Origin: UBA11865 sp041570195
Lineage (GTDB): Bacteria; Chloroflexota; Anaerolineae; Promineifilales; Promineifilaceae
Direction of reading: 5' to 3'
Length of the DNA: 64,000 nucleotides
Assembly (NCBI GenBank): GCA_041570195.1
Contig: JBFFWQ010000011.1
Span: 17,505-81,504, forward strand
Part shown: piece after piece, positions 7,509-16,705 of the stretch
Position numbering within the stretch: position 1 is the first letter of the stretch
Layout: every line of letters begins with the position of its first letter
The notes under the pieces: generated by a model
What the model was told of the DNA's origin: nothing
Seen by the model: the letters and a program-made list of their open reading frames with translations, nothing else
Database searches by the model: none
Program-made: the position numbers and the translations under genes

Positions 7509-10487
7509 CTAAAAGCCTTCTAGATAAGAAAGGTCGACCAAACCATCGGCCAGGCCGACGATCCGCCGCACCAAGGCCACTCGGTTTTGTCGCACGTTTT
7601 CATCGTCATCCATGACCAACACCTTGTCAAAGAAAATGGTGATCGCCGGCTCCATATCGGCGAGAGCCGCAACCAGACCTGTGATCGAGCCGTCAAGACG
7701 AGCCTGTACTCGCTCTATGGCGGCCCATAGCTGCTGCTCTTCGGGCAGGCTCAGGTTCGCTGGTCGAAGCTCAAAGGCAGGCTCACTACGCGTGATGCGA
7801 GCACTGCGAGCGTAGGCATCCAGCAAGCGGGGCCAGGAAGCCTCTTTGATAGCCTCATTCAGCTCGACCGCCGCCCGGTCAGCCGCGTAAGGATTGTATC
7901 CTTGCGCGGCCAAAATCGCCCTGACAACCGATGTGCGGATACCCTTCTCAACCAGGTATGTTTCGAGGCGATTGTTAATGAAGATCAGTACCTGGGCGAT
8001 GGTTTCATCACCGGCCGAGAGAGGCAGAAGAGGGGCAGTAACACGCAACGCCTCGCGCAGGTCAAATTCGATCTGGTTGCCGATCAGGTTCTCGATAATC
8101 TGTATTGCCGCCCGGCGCAATGCGAACGGATCATTAGAACCTTTGGGCGCCAGGCCGGCCGCGAACAGGCCCATCAGGCTATCCAGTCGATCAGACAGGG
8201 CCAATGCCAGGCCCGGTCGGGTCCGACTGACCGTCTGATATTGCTCGGCAATGGCCTCGGCGACGGCGCCTGGCTCTTTGGAAAGCCGAGCGTAGTGCCC
8301 GCCCATGATACCTTGCAGCGACGTCATTTCCACGACCATGCTACTGGCCAGATCGGCCTTAGATAGCGCGGCCGCCCGGGTAGAGAATGCGACCTCCTCT
8401 TCAGAGAGACTCAACATCTCGGCCACCGCCGGCGTCAGCTTTTCCAGGCGTCGAACCTTGTCGAGCATGGAGCCCAGGTCGGCTTGGAAAGTAAGCGTAT
8501 CTAGCCTGGGCAAAAAATCGTCCAGGGTCTTTTGACTGTCCTTGTCGTAAAAGAATTCTGCATCGGCGAAGCGTGCCCTAATGACATGCTCATTGCCATT
8601 TCGTACCACATCCAGATGCTGGCTGTCGCCGTTGCGCACCGTGATGAAGTATGGCAGCAGGTTATGCCCGTCAGGCGCATAGACTGGGAAGTAACGCTGG
8701 TGCTTTCTCATGACCGCCACCAGGACTTCCGGCGGCAACTTCAAGTATCGTTCTTCAAATCGCCCCCGGAGCAATGTGGGCTGCTCAATCAGGTTGGCCA
8801 CTTCCTCGAGCAACTCTGGGTCCTTTCGAATCGCACCGCCTCGCTCTTCGGCCAGGTTCGCAGCGGCCGTCATGATGACCGCCTTGCGTTCTTTTGCCTT
8901 GATGACAACGGAGTTTTCGGCCATGAGAGCGGCGTAACGGCCGGCGCTGGCGATCTCGATATCTGGCGAGCCATGCAATCGTAATCCTCGACTTATGCGT
9001 CCGCTGTTCACGCCAGCGTAGCCGAAAGGGATCACCTGATCGCCAAACAAGGCCACCAGCCAACGTAACGGCCGGCTGTAGCTGACATTGCTACTATTCC
9101 AGCGCATGCTCTTCTCGAATTTGAGGCTGGCAAGGAGGTCGGGTAGCTTCGCTGCCAGAACCTCGGGCGCCGGCCGGCCATCTTCACGTACGGTGGCAGC
9201 CACGTAACGCCGATCGCCTTCGGTCACAATTCTGAGATCTTCAGGCCTGACACCTTTACTGCGGGCAAAGCCCAGCGCGGCCTTAGTCGGCTTCCCCTGG
9301 TCGTCAAAGGCGCGATCAGCCGGCGGACCGTTAACCTCCAATTCCAGGTCACTTTGCCGGCCGGCCATGTTGTGAGCGATGATTACCAGGCGGCGCGGCG
9401 TTCCCCGCACTTCCAGGCGATCATAGCTCAGGCGCAACTTCTCCAGGAATGGGGGTGCCATTGCCTTTAGTTGGCGAATCGCCGAACTCAGATCGGCGGC
9501 CGGCAATTCCTCGCTGCCAATCTCGAGCACAAATGTCCGGGCTCGATCGCCGTCGACTTCTAGCCCAAGTTCCGGCATTGGCAATGGCGGGCTACTCTGC
9601 CAATTCTCATTGTCAAGGAATGGGTTTTCCAGGCGCTGGCGCTGTTCGACATAGGCCTCGGCCACTTGCCGGGCAATGGTACGCATGCGCCGGAAGTAGT
9701 TGGCCCTTTCGGTAACGCCGATAGCGCCCCGCGTATCTAGAACATTGAATAGCCAGGAACATTTCAGGTTAAAATCATGCGCCGGGGCAACCAGGCCGGC
9801 CGCCAGAGCACGCTTGGCCTCATTTTCGTATCCGTCATAAACGTTCTTCAGTGTTTCGACCTCGGCCAAATCAAAGTAATAACGGCAATGCTCGATCTCG
9901 GCCTGCAGCAGTAAGTCCCCATAGATCGTTCCGGCCCCATAATCGAGTTCCCAAACGCTGTTCACGTTTTGCAAAGCCAAGGCGATCCGGTCTAGCCCGT
10001 AGGTGATTTCGACCGAGACCGGATCCAGGTTGACGCTGCCGGCCTGCTGAAAATAAGTGAACTGGGTGATCTCCTGACCATCCAGCCACACTTCCCAGCC
10101 CAGGCCCCAGGCGCCCAACGCCGGCTGCTCCCAATTATCTTCCACGAAGCGTATGTCGTGCTCACTTATATCGATACCTACGGCTTCAAGGCTACGAAGA
10201 TATAGTTCCTGTGGGTTGCCGGGATCTGGCTTTAGGATCACTTGCAGCTGATAGTGCTGCTGCATGCGGTTTGGGTTGTCGCCAAAGCGGCCGTCGTCAG
10301 GCCTGATACTGGGCTCGATATAGACGACATTCCAGGGTTCGGGTCCCAAAACGCGCAGTACGGTAGCCGGGTTCATCGTGCCCGCACCAACCTGGACATT
10401 ATGCGGATGCCAAACCAGGCAGCCCTGCTCTTTCCAAAACTCCAGGAACCGCAGAATGATTTCCTGAAAGCTAAGTTTGTCAGCCAT
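7509..10487 (-). CDS. glyQS: glycyl-tRNA synthetase, alpha and beta subunits fused in one chain
   Basis: Charges tRNA-Gly. Residues 1 to about 295 are a complete GlyQ alpha subunit, with LSFQEIILRFLEFWKEQGC, PATVLRVLGPEPWNV and a HDFNLKCSWLFN stretch. From about residue 305 a complete GlyS beta subunit begins with TFVLEIGSEELPA and ends in an anticodon-binding-type domain. In most bacteria these are two genes; single-chain forms are known, for example in Chlamydia. I chose the ATG at 10487 rather than 10505 because AAAGGA lies 5 bases in front of it. The leader contains two GGCTGAw heptamers and a 10-bp hairpin. Confidence 0.95.
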   Translation of the reverse strand: MADKLSFQEIILRFLEFWKEQGCLVWHPHNVQVGAGTMNPATVLRVLGPEPWNVVYIEPSIRPDDGRFGDNPNRMQQHYQLQVILKPDPGNPQELYLRSLEAVGIDISEHDIRFVEDNWEQPALGAWGLGWEVWLDGQEITQFTYFQQAGSVNLDPVSVEITYGLDRIALALQNVNSVWELDYGAGTIYGDLLLQAEIEHCRYYFDLAEVETLKNVYDGYENEAKRALAAGLVAPAHDFNLKCSWLFNVLDTRGAIGVTERANYFRRMRTIARQVAEAYVEQRQRLENPFLDNENWQSSPPLPMPELGLEVDGDRARTFVLEIGSEELPAADLSSAIRQLKAMAPPFLEKLRLSYDRLEVRGTPRRLVIIAHNMAGRQSDLELEVNGPPADRAFDDQGKPTKAALGFARSKGVRPEDLRIVTEGDRRYVAATVREDGRPAPEVLAAKLPDLLASLKFEKSMRWNSSNVSYSRPLRWLVALFGDQVIPFGYAGVNSGRISRGLRLHGSPDIEIASAGRYAALMAENSVVIKAKERKAVIMTAAANLAEERGGAIRKDPELLEEVANLIEQPTLLRGRFEERYLKLPPEVLVAVMRKHQRYFPVYAPDGHNLLPYFITVRNGDSQHLDVVRNGNEHVIRARFADAEFFYDKDSQKTLDDFLPRLDTLTFQADLGSMLDKVRRLEKLTPAVAEMLSLSEEEVAFSTRAAALSKADLASSMVVEMTSLQGIMGGHYARLSKEPGAVAEAIAEQYQTVSRTRPGLALALSDRLDSLMGLFAAGLAPKGSNDPFALRRAAIQIIENLIGNQIEFDLREALRVTAPLLPLSAGDETIAQVLIFINNRLETYLVEKGIRTSVVRAILAAQGYNPYAADRAAVELNEAIKEASWPRLLDAYARSARITRSEPAFELRPANLSLPEEQQLWAAIERVQARLDGSITGLVAALADMEPAITIFFDKVLVMDDDENVRQNRVALVRRIVGLADGLVDLSYLEGF

Positions 10488-10521
10488 AAACATCCTTTGT
10501 AACATTTCCTATTCAGCCATC

Positions 10522-10552
10522 AGCCGCCAACTCCAGAGGCGGGTTGGCGGCT
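10522..10552 (-). promoter_or_regulatory. stem-loop in the glyQS leader, with an upstream TATAAT box
   Basis: AGCCGCCAAC (10522-10531) pairs perfectly with GTTGGCGGCT (10543-10552) around an 11-base loop. It lies about 35 bases upstream of the glyQS start. On the minus strand a TATAAT box is present at 10588-10593, so the transcript would begin near 10580 and contain this hairpin. The leader of about 95 bases is too short for a full T-box riboswitch. An inner GGCTGAT-GGCTGAA heptamer pair follows the stem. Confidence 0.45.
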
Positions 10553-10599
10553 GTGCATGACTTAATTCGCTTTGATACAGAATTGCGATTATAGCATAT

Positions 10600-11457
10600 A
10601 TGCGAGTAGCCAGTCTAAAAGCCTGCCCAGTCTATTCTCGTCCCATTAGAGGGGCCTGCTTCACCTTGTTCGTCGTCACCTGGTTGGTTCTCACCGCTTG
10701 TGGGTCGCGTCCTTCGCCCGCCGAGGAGAATAGCGGCGAATTGATTGTCTTCGCCGCGGCTTCATTGACCGAGGCATTCGATCAGGCGGCCCGCCAATTT
10801 GAACTGGACAACCCGGGCGTCGACGTTGTGCTCAACTTGGCCGGTTCGCAGCAATTGGCCCACCAACTCAGCCAGGGAGCGCCGGCCGATGTCTTTGCCA
10901 GCGCCAATGAAGAACAGGTCAAAGCAGCCATTGAGGCCGGTCGGGTCAAGTCGGGCAGCCAGCAGACTTTCACTAACAATCGCCTGGCGGTAATCATTCC
11001 AGCAAACAATCCAGCCGGTTTACGCACCTTGTCCGATTTGGTCCGTCCAGGATTGCAATTTGTCCTGGCCGCGCCGGAGGTGCCCGCCGGCGGCTACGCC
11101 GCGCTGTTTCTAGACCGCGCCGGCACTGATCCTGGCTACGGCCCGATCTTTCGGGATGGCGTCCTGGCCAACGTTGTGTCTTACGAAGAGAATGTCCGCG
11201 CCGTGCTCAGCAAAGTTAGGCTGGGCGAGGCTGATGTAGGCATCGTCTACTCCAGCGATGTGGCATCCGAGAACGTGGATGACATCTATCAATTGCCGGT
11301 CCCCGAGCACCTGAACATCGAAGCCGGCTACGTAATTGCTCCAGTGGCCGATAGCAAGCAACCCGCTCTTGCCCGCCAATTCATCGATTATCTGCTTGGC
11401 GAGAGTGGCCAGGAACTGCTTGAGTCGAACGGCTTCAGCCCAGCCCAGACCGAATGA
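10600..11457 (+). CDS. modA: molybdate ABC transporter, substrate-binding lipoprotein
   Basis: Captures molybdate or tungstate outside the membrane. It is 285 residues long. The N-terminus is a lipoprotein signal ending in LVLTACGS, so the mature protein would start at that Cys (about residue 35). The periplasmic-binding fold shows LIVFAAASLTEAFDQAA, then QGAPADVFASAN and a C-terminal VIAPVADS block, all typical of ModA. It overlaps modB by four bases. It is divergent from glyQS, with the promoters packed into about 110 bases, and the transcript may have almost no leader. Confidence 0.92.
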   Translation: MRVASLKACPVYSRPIRGACFTLFVVTWLVLTACGSRPSPAEENSGELIVFAAASLTEAFDQAARQFELDNPGVDVVLNLAGSQQLAHQLSQGAPADVFASANEEQVKAAIEAGRVKSGSQQTFTNNRLAVIIPANNPAGLRTLSDLVRPGLQFVLAAPEVPAGGYAALFLDRAGTDPGYGPIFRDGVLANVVSYEENVRAVLSKVRLGEADVGIVYSSDVASENVDDIYQLPVPEHLNIEAGYVIAPVADSKQPALARQFIDYLLGESGQELLESNGFSPAQTE

Positions 11458-12305
11458 TGAGCGTCGATACCGGATCCGGACCGCCGGACGAGAAGCAAAC
11501 CCGAAACGGCCGGAGCTTATGGCGCGATCCCTGGTGGTTGGCCAGCTTGCCCCTGGTGTTGTTTCTGGCTTTGCCGCTACTGGCCCTGATTCTCAGTATT
11601 TCGCCAGCCCAGCTGTTGGAGAATCTGGCCAAGCCCCAAGTGAGACAGGCGATCGTCATCAGTATGAAGACGACCTTGATCACTACCACAGTGACGATCC
11701 TATTTGGAACGCCGTTGGCTTACGTCCTGGCCAGACGCCGATTTCGCTTTCGCCGCATCCTCGACACCTTGGTTGATATGCCCATCGTCTTACCGCCAGC
11801 CGTGGCTGGAGTTGCTCTGTTAATCGCTTTCGGCCGGCAGGGGCTTATTGGGTCCTGGCTATCTGAATTGGGCATCCAGATCGCCTTTACCCAGACAGCC
11901 GTCATTATGGCCCAGACCTTCGTAGCTGCTCCCTTCTACGTCAAGGCGGCCAGCACAGGTTTTGCTTCTGTGGATACGGAGCTTGAGCAAGCGGCGGCAA
12001 TCGATGGGGCCGGTAGCTGGCAGGCGTTTCGCCACATCACCGTGCCCCTGGCCTGGGCGGCCATGTTGAGCGGCGCCGTGATGACCTGGGCCAGAGCCTT
12101 GGGTGAGTTTGGGGCGACAATTCTGTTTGCCGGCAACTACCTTGGCCGAACTCAGACCATGCCGTTGGCGATCTACATTGGTTTTGAGCTGGACCTGAAT
12201 GTGGCCCTGACTCTGGCCGCCATCATGGTGGTCATCTCATTCCTGGTGCTATTCCTGGTCAAGGGCATCCTGCACCGGGAACTCTATACTGTAAGTGGTT
12301 CTTAA
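11454..12305 (+). CDS. modB: molybdate ABC transporter, permease
   Basis: Membrane channel of the molybdate importer, 283 residues with five or six helices. The cytoplasmic coupling loop has AAAIDGAGSWQAFRHITVPL, and the ModB-specific end ALGEFGATILFAGNYLGRTQ is present. The ATGA overlap with modA implies coupled translation. No modC ATPase follows. Instead there is a terminator and a convergent gene, so the ATPase must be encoded elsewhere or shared. Confidence 0.93.
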   Translation: MMSVDTGSGPPDEKQTRNGRSLWRDPWWLASLPLVLFLALPLLALILSISPAQLLENLAKPQVRQAIVISMKTTLITTTVTILFGTPLAYVLARRRFRFRRILDTLVDMPIVLPPAVAGVALLIAFGRQGLIGSWLSELGIQIAFTQTAVIMAQTFVAAPFYVKAASTGFASVDTELEQAAAIDGAGSWQAFRHITVPLAWAAMLSGAVMTWARALGEFGATILFAGNYLGRTQTMPLAIYIGFELDLNVALTLAAIMVVISFLVLFLVKGILHRELYTVSGS

Positions 12306-12347
12306 GCCAGGCCCGATTATGTCAGAAACCCGCCCCAGAAAGAGTAC

Positions 12348-12367
12348 GGGCGCACCGTGGTGCGCCC
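12348..12367. terminator. hairpin terminator between modB and the convergent GWG-motif gene
   Basis: GGGCGCAC (12348-12355) and GTGCGCCC (12360-12367) form a perfect 8-bp GC-rich stem with a 4-base loop. On the right it is followed by ATATTTTC. The left side is purine-rich, so it may act in both directions between the two converging genes. Confidence 0.65.
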
Positions 12368-12404
12368 ATATTTTCAGCTATGTGCCGTCTGGATAGCCAG
12401 ACGA

Positions 12405-13028
12405 CTACTCGTCTTGACTGTCGTCCTTATCCTTGTCGTTGTTCGCCCAAGGTGGTGGTCCATTGCCGCCCTTGTCCTGGTTCTTCACCCGATTTTTCGG
12501 ACCGGCCCAGGGAGGAGGTCCTTCTTCCAACCCAAGTTTGTCACGAATCTCGTCCCAGCCCATGCCACCTTGGAATGCTTCCAGTGCCTCGTCGAAACTC
12601 ATTAAGCGTGCTTCTTCCATCGCCTGGGCCTTCTTGATTAGACCCCAACCCACGCCTGTTTGCTTAAGATCCAGGAGTGCCTGCGGGTCGCCGTCTTTGC
12701 CGGCGATGCGATAAGCCATTTTGAATTGCCCCCAGCCAATACCCTCGCCCTTTTTCTTCTCCAGTAGGTCTTGCCAATCGCCAATGCCTTCTAGGTCTTG
12801 CGACAGATACCAGGCTTTCATGATCTCACCCAGGCCATAGCCTTCAGCCCGCAGATCAAGCAGGTCCCGGCAGTCACGATCCATGACCTCGGCCAGCCGG
12901 GCGGCGGCCGGGTTGCAGGTTTGTTCCCGGTCCTGGGCCATACTGGCAGCTGGAATCGCCACGAGTATGCACAACAAAAGAGTGATTCCTATTACTTTGG
13001 GCTTACTTGTCGCCGACCTCATGTTCAA
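12405..13028 (-). CDS. secreted protein with repeated G-x-G-x-G motifs, function unknown
   Basis: I do not recognise a named family. The 207-residue protein begins with a clear signal peptide (ITLLLCILVAIPAASMAQ). The mature part holds four variations on a short helix-turn motif: EGYGLGEIMKAW, GEGIGWGQFKMAY, TGVGWGLIKKAQ and GGMGWDEIRDKLGL, spaced 30-40 residues apart. The C-terminus has two GPPPWA boxes followed by Lys/Asp-rich tails (KNQDKGGNG, NNDKDKDDSQDE). A secreted, repeat-based binding or structural protein is plausible. No catalytic residues stand out. It is convergent with modB and has its own upstream region. Confidence 0.75.
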   Translation of the reverse strand: MNMRSATSKPKVIGITLLLCILVAIPAASMAQDREQTCNPAAARLAEVMDRDCRDLLDLRAEGYGLGEIMKAWYLSQDLEGIGDWQDLLEKKKGEGIGWGQFKMAYRIAGKDGDPQALLDLKQTGVGWGLIKKAQAMEEARLMSFDEALEAFQGGMGWDEIRDKLGLEEGPPPWAGPKNRVKNQDKGGNGPPPWANNDKDKDDSQDE

Positions 13029-13243
13029 CTCCTTCGAGTCGTCTATCTCCAGACCGACTGACCTTTATTGGCTTCATTAGGGAGAATCTTGAGCGATTCG
13101 CGCTTAAGCAGGAACATTCCCACTTTGCCGCCTTGCGATCAGCGCCTGATTACTAAACGCCAAACGGCAGCCAAGGCGATCAGGCTGCCTGATTCTACAG
13201 AGGAGAATCTGCTCAGCTTGATGCAGTTTTCGATCGAAGTTAC

Positions 13244-14509
13244 TTATTCAACTCCGGCAAAACGCTGCTTGTGCCGGCGCCAGCCTTCAACCACCCTTTC
13301 TTCTGGCCGGTCGGCATCCAGCCTCAAGCCCATTATCCCGCTCATCTCACGCAAGGCTTTCTGCCCCCATGATACATCGCCACCCTCTTCGGCAGACAAC
13401 AGAATATCGTCCGCCAACTGGATCATGATATCCAAAGCGGCCGGTGTGTCCAAATCGTCGTCCATGGCAGCTCGAAACGCTACCTGGGCCAGGGCTGGAT
13501 CCATCGCCTGGCCCTCGCCGCTGGAGGCAGTGACTGCCCGCCGCAGATTCTCCGCGATTTCAGCTGACCTCTCAATATCGGCATCTTCATAGGTCCAGGG
13601 CTGGCGATAATGATGGGCGACCATACAGAGCCGGATGGCATCTGGATGAAAACCGGCTTGCAAGAGGTCACGAATCATTACCAGGTTGCCCAACGATTTG
13701 CTCATCTTTTCACCCTGGTAGCGGACCATGGCGATGTGCATCCAGTAACGGCTGAAAGGTCCTTCGCCCGAACCGCACTCAGCCTGGGCGATTTCGCTCT
13801 CGTGATGTGGAAAAATCAAATCGGCGCCGCCGCCATGAATATCTATCGGTCGACCCAGTAATTTGGCCGACATTGTCGAACATTCAATGTGCCAGCCAGG
13901 TCGCCCTGAGCCCCAAGGACTTTCCCAGGCTGGCTCACCGTCAGCTTCTGCCTGCCATAATACAAAGTCAAGTGGATCGCGTTTGTTGGGATCGTCCGGT
14001 CTATTACCTCGTTCATTGGCTATTGGCAACATCTCATCATAGGGCAGACGGCTCAGCTTGCCGTATTCTGGATCGGAAGCCACGTGGAAATACACGCTGC
14101 CATTCGATTCGTAGGCCACGCCGGACGTTAGAAGATCCTGGACGGCGGTCAGGATGCCGTCGATGACGTCGGTTGCTCGCGGGAAATGATCGGGCGGCAA
14201 GATATTGAGCGCGTGGCTGTCGTCGATGAAGTGAGTCGTCCAGCGATTGCCCAATGCCAACCAATCGTCACCGACCTCGCGAGCCCTGCGCAAAATATCA
14301 TCGTCGATATCGGTTACATTCTGTGCGTAGCGCACGTCGCGGCCCAAGAATTCCAGGTAGCGGATCAAGACGTCAAAAGACGCATAGGTGAAGCAGTGAC
14401 CTAGATGGGTCGTGTCGTAGGGCGTTATCCCACACACATAAACTGTCACCGGATCGCCAGCCGGCTCAAACGCCTCCAGCTGGCGGGTCAGGACATTATA
14501 TAGCTGCAT
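13244..14509 (-). CDS. cysteine-activating ligase of the CysS/MshC family, closest in motif to MshC
   Basis: Class I synthetase fold that would adenylate cysteine and pass it either to tRNA-Cys (CysS) or to glucosaminyl-inositol (MshC, mycothiol synthesis). The HIGH region reads YVCGITPYDTTHLGH, which is the MshC wording; CysS normally has GPTVYD. It has NVTDIDD, ERGNRPDDPNKRDPLD resembling the MshC ERGG-type insertion, GRPGWHIEC, FPHHESE and GEKMSKSLGN. At about 421 residues it is nearer MshC (about 410) than CysS (460 or more), with a short C-terminal helical domain. Start ATG 14509 has GGAGG four bases upstream. It could still be a divergent CysS. Confidence 0.85.
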   Translation of the reverse strand: MQLYNVLTRQLEAFEPAGDPVTVYVCGITPYDTTHLGHCFTYASFDVLIRYLEFLGRDVRYAQNVTDIDDDILRRAREVGDDWLALGNRWTTHFIDDSHALNILPPDHFPRATDVIDGILTAVQDLLTSGVAYESNGSVYFHVASDPEYGKLSRLPYDEMLPIANERGNRPDDPNKRDPLDFVLWQAEADGEPAWESPWGSGRPGWHIECSTMSAKLLGRPIDIHGGGADLIFPHHESEIAQAECGSGEGPFSRYWMHIAMVRYQGEKMSKSLGNLVMIRDLLQAGFHPDAIRLCMVAHHYRQPWTYEDADIERSAEIAENLRRAVTASSGEGQAMDPALAQVAFRAAMDDDLDTPAALDIMIQLADDILLSAEEGGDVSWGQKALREMSGIMGLRLDADRPEERVVEGWRRHKQRFAGVE

Positions 14510-14828
14510 CAAACCTCCGTTAGTCACGGCCGTGTTCGCCAATCGAAACCATTCTTGTCGATACTGTGATCGCTTCGAGAATATCCAGCAGTTTCACCAA
14601 ACTGCAGAAAGCATGTCGGCCAAGATAGCCTTGATTATATGATCTGGTGGGGAAATTCGCAGCCGGAGGCCATTTTTGCCAACACTCCCCCCAGAATGCA
14701 CTGACTTGCCCTGTCGCTTTCAACGCCAAGTCAATGTTGAACCAAAGCAAAAGCCAGGTCCATCGTCATTCGTTGGGACCTGGCCGGACGGTTGTCGCTA
14801 CCGGAGGTTGTCGGTACGGAATTGTCGA

Positions 14829-16454
14829 CTACCGGATGATTCGATCTTTATCCCTGAGCCAGGTTGCCAGGGGCAACGTAAACCAGAAGAGACTCCCTTC
14901 GCCGGGTTTGCTCTCGACGCCCACATCTCCCCCAAGCTTCTTCGCAATACGCTGGACAATTGACAAACCAAGGCCATGCCCCTGGGTGTTCGCCTGCTGC
15001 AACTTTGTGAATGGGATAAATAGCCGCTGCTGATCGACCGGGACAATGCCCTCACCGTAATCGCGGATCCAGAACCGAGCCATGGTCTCATCGTGGATTT
15101 CGCCGCCCAAGGTCACAGTGGGGGACGGTCCTCCATATTTGATAGCGTTGCTCAGATAATTGACCCAGATCTCTTCAACCCAGGGCTGGTGACCCATGGC
15201 CCGCGGCCATGACTCGGGTAATTGAACTTCGGCCTGATGTTCCTTGACGAGATTGTCAAGTCGATTGCAGGTCTCTGAGATCACAAAGGCCATATCAAGC
15301 GCTTCGAGCGGAATTTGTTCTACCGTACGCACCTCGGCCAAAAGCAGGAGTTCGTTGATAATGATCTCCATGCGCCGACCGTTCTCGATGATGACCCGAA
15401 TAGCCTGATCCAGGATTTCATCATCACTTGGCACATAATCGTGGGCCAGGACTTCGGCAAAACCCAAGAGAATGGACAGCGGGTTTTTTAGATCGTGGGC
15501 GACGGTGTGATTGAAGGCATCCAACTCTTCGATCTGGGCTCGTAGCTCGGCCACCGCGCCATGGAGATCGCCATCTACACCCGTATCCAGAACCGGCGTC
15601 AGAACGGCCGTTTCAGCCACAGCCGTCTCCTTCTCGCCGGGCTCCAGGCTCTCTGCCGTCGTCTTTTCCACGGCTTCCAGTTGTCGCGTATTTTGTGTTG
15701 TCATCGATTCCATCTCGCCCAGTCGAACCCGGGAAAAGAGGTGGGCATTCTGTATTGCAATCGCGATCTGTCCTGCTACTGTCTCCAATAGTTGCTGATC
15801 CAGCGGAGTAAAAGCGTCAACCAGTTTGCTTTCCACACCAATCGTGCCAATAACGACTCCTTCAACACGTATGGGAACAAAGAGCACCGATCGAATCTCG
15901 TTCCGCACACTTTCGAAGCGTGCTTCGCGGTGCACATCGCCGTAGAGCAGTGGTCGCCCGTGATGAGCGACCCACCCAGCGGCGCCAACACCCATTCGCA
16001 TATCATGTGTCTCGACATACTCTTCATAGGCTCGGCTGAAATCCTTGCCAAAAGCCGTCTCGCTTAAGGCAAAGGGTTTGAGCTGGCGGGCCGACCGGTC
16101 AATCAGCAAGATAACCGTGTTGTCGTAACCTAGTGTGTTTTCCAGGATCTGAATAACTTCCTGAGCCAAGGCGCCAGGTGATCGCCGGCGCTGCAACTGA
16201 AGACCTACCTGGTGGACAACGTCCAGTCCCCGCAGTACGGCCTGACTGCCAAGTCCCAGGCCAAAATCGCCAACGGCAAACTGACCGTCGACTCGCTTGT
16301 CGGCTTCGTATAATTGATCACCTTGGAGTTCGGCAAATGCCACCCGTTTCTCCTTATTGTTGACTCGCCCACCCGAACGCGCCATATTGATTGGCCAGCC
16401 TTCTTCAGTGGCTGCATCCGAAAGAGGTGGCAGTCGGTCAGTGGTAAGACCCAT
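14829..16454 (-). CDS. soluble GAF-domain sensor histidine kinase
   Basis: 541 residues with no membrane helix, so probably cytoplasmic. Residues about 85-240 form a GAF domain (GALAQEVIQILENTLGYD ... VLFVPIRVEGVVIGTIGVES). A helical linker follows. The dimerisation box FNHTVAHDLKNPLS has the phospho-acceptor His near residue 318. The ATPase domain has the N-box NYLSNAIKYG, the G1 box DYGEGI and the G2 box GHGLGL. All catalytic boxes look intact. No response regulator lies beside it, so it is an orphan kinase. The start could also be the Met at residue 24. Confidence 0.88.
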   Translation of the reverse strand: MGLTTDRLPPLSDAATEEGWPINMARSGGRVNNKEKRVAFAELQGDQLYEADKRVDGQFAVGDFGLGLGSQAVLRGLDVVHQVGLQLQRRRSPGALAQEVIQILENTLGYDNTVILLIDRSARQLKPFALSETAFGKDFSRAYEEYVETHDMRMGVGAAGWVAHHGRPLLYGDVHREARFESVRNEIRSVLFVPIRVEGVVIGTIGVESKLVDAFTPLDQQLLETVAGQIAIAIQNAHLFSRVRLGEMESMTTQNTRQLEAVEKTTAESLEPGEKETAVAETAVLTPVLDTGVDGDLHGAVAELRAQIEELDAFNHTVAHDLKNPLSILLGFAEVLAHDYVPSDDEILDQAIRVIIENGRRMEIIINELLLLAEVRTVEQIPLEALDMAFVISETCNRLDNLVKEHQAEVQLPESWPRAMGHQPWVEEIWVNYLSNAIKYGGPSPTVTLGGEIHDETMARFWIRDYGEGIVPVDQQRLFIPFTKLQQANTQGHGLGLSIVQRIAKKLGGDVGVESKPGEGSLFWFTLPLATWLRDKDRIIR

Positions 16455-16705
16455 ACCCTACTATACTCCAAATGCGCGCAAACCGGTTTGAATTTTGGTA
16501 GTACATTTGTATGGTTCCACGCGATGAATTCGCAAGTTGCCTTAACAGAGTGCCAACTCACATGAAAAATACGACCGACCACAAAGCATGGCTTTGACCA
16601 CAGGTACAACCAGGCCATCTTCGGCTTACCGAGCACTCATTTTGGCTGTCGCTCCCACCTCAAATTGATGCGACGACCAACTTCCCCCAGGTCGGTTATC
16701 GCTAA

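Noticed and set aside
10522..10552. T-box riboswitch for glyQS
   Set aside because: The leader is less than 100 bases and lacks the specifier stem and T-box sequence; only a simple hairpin is visible.
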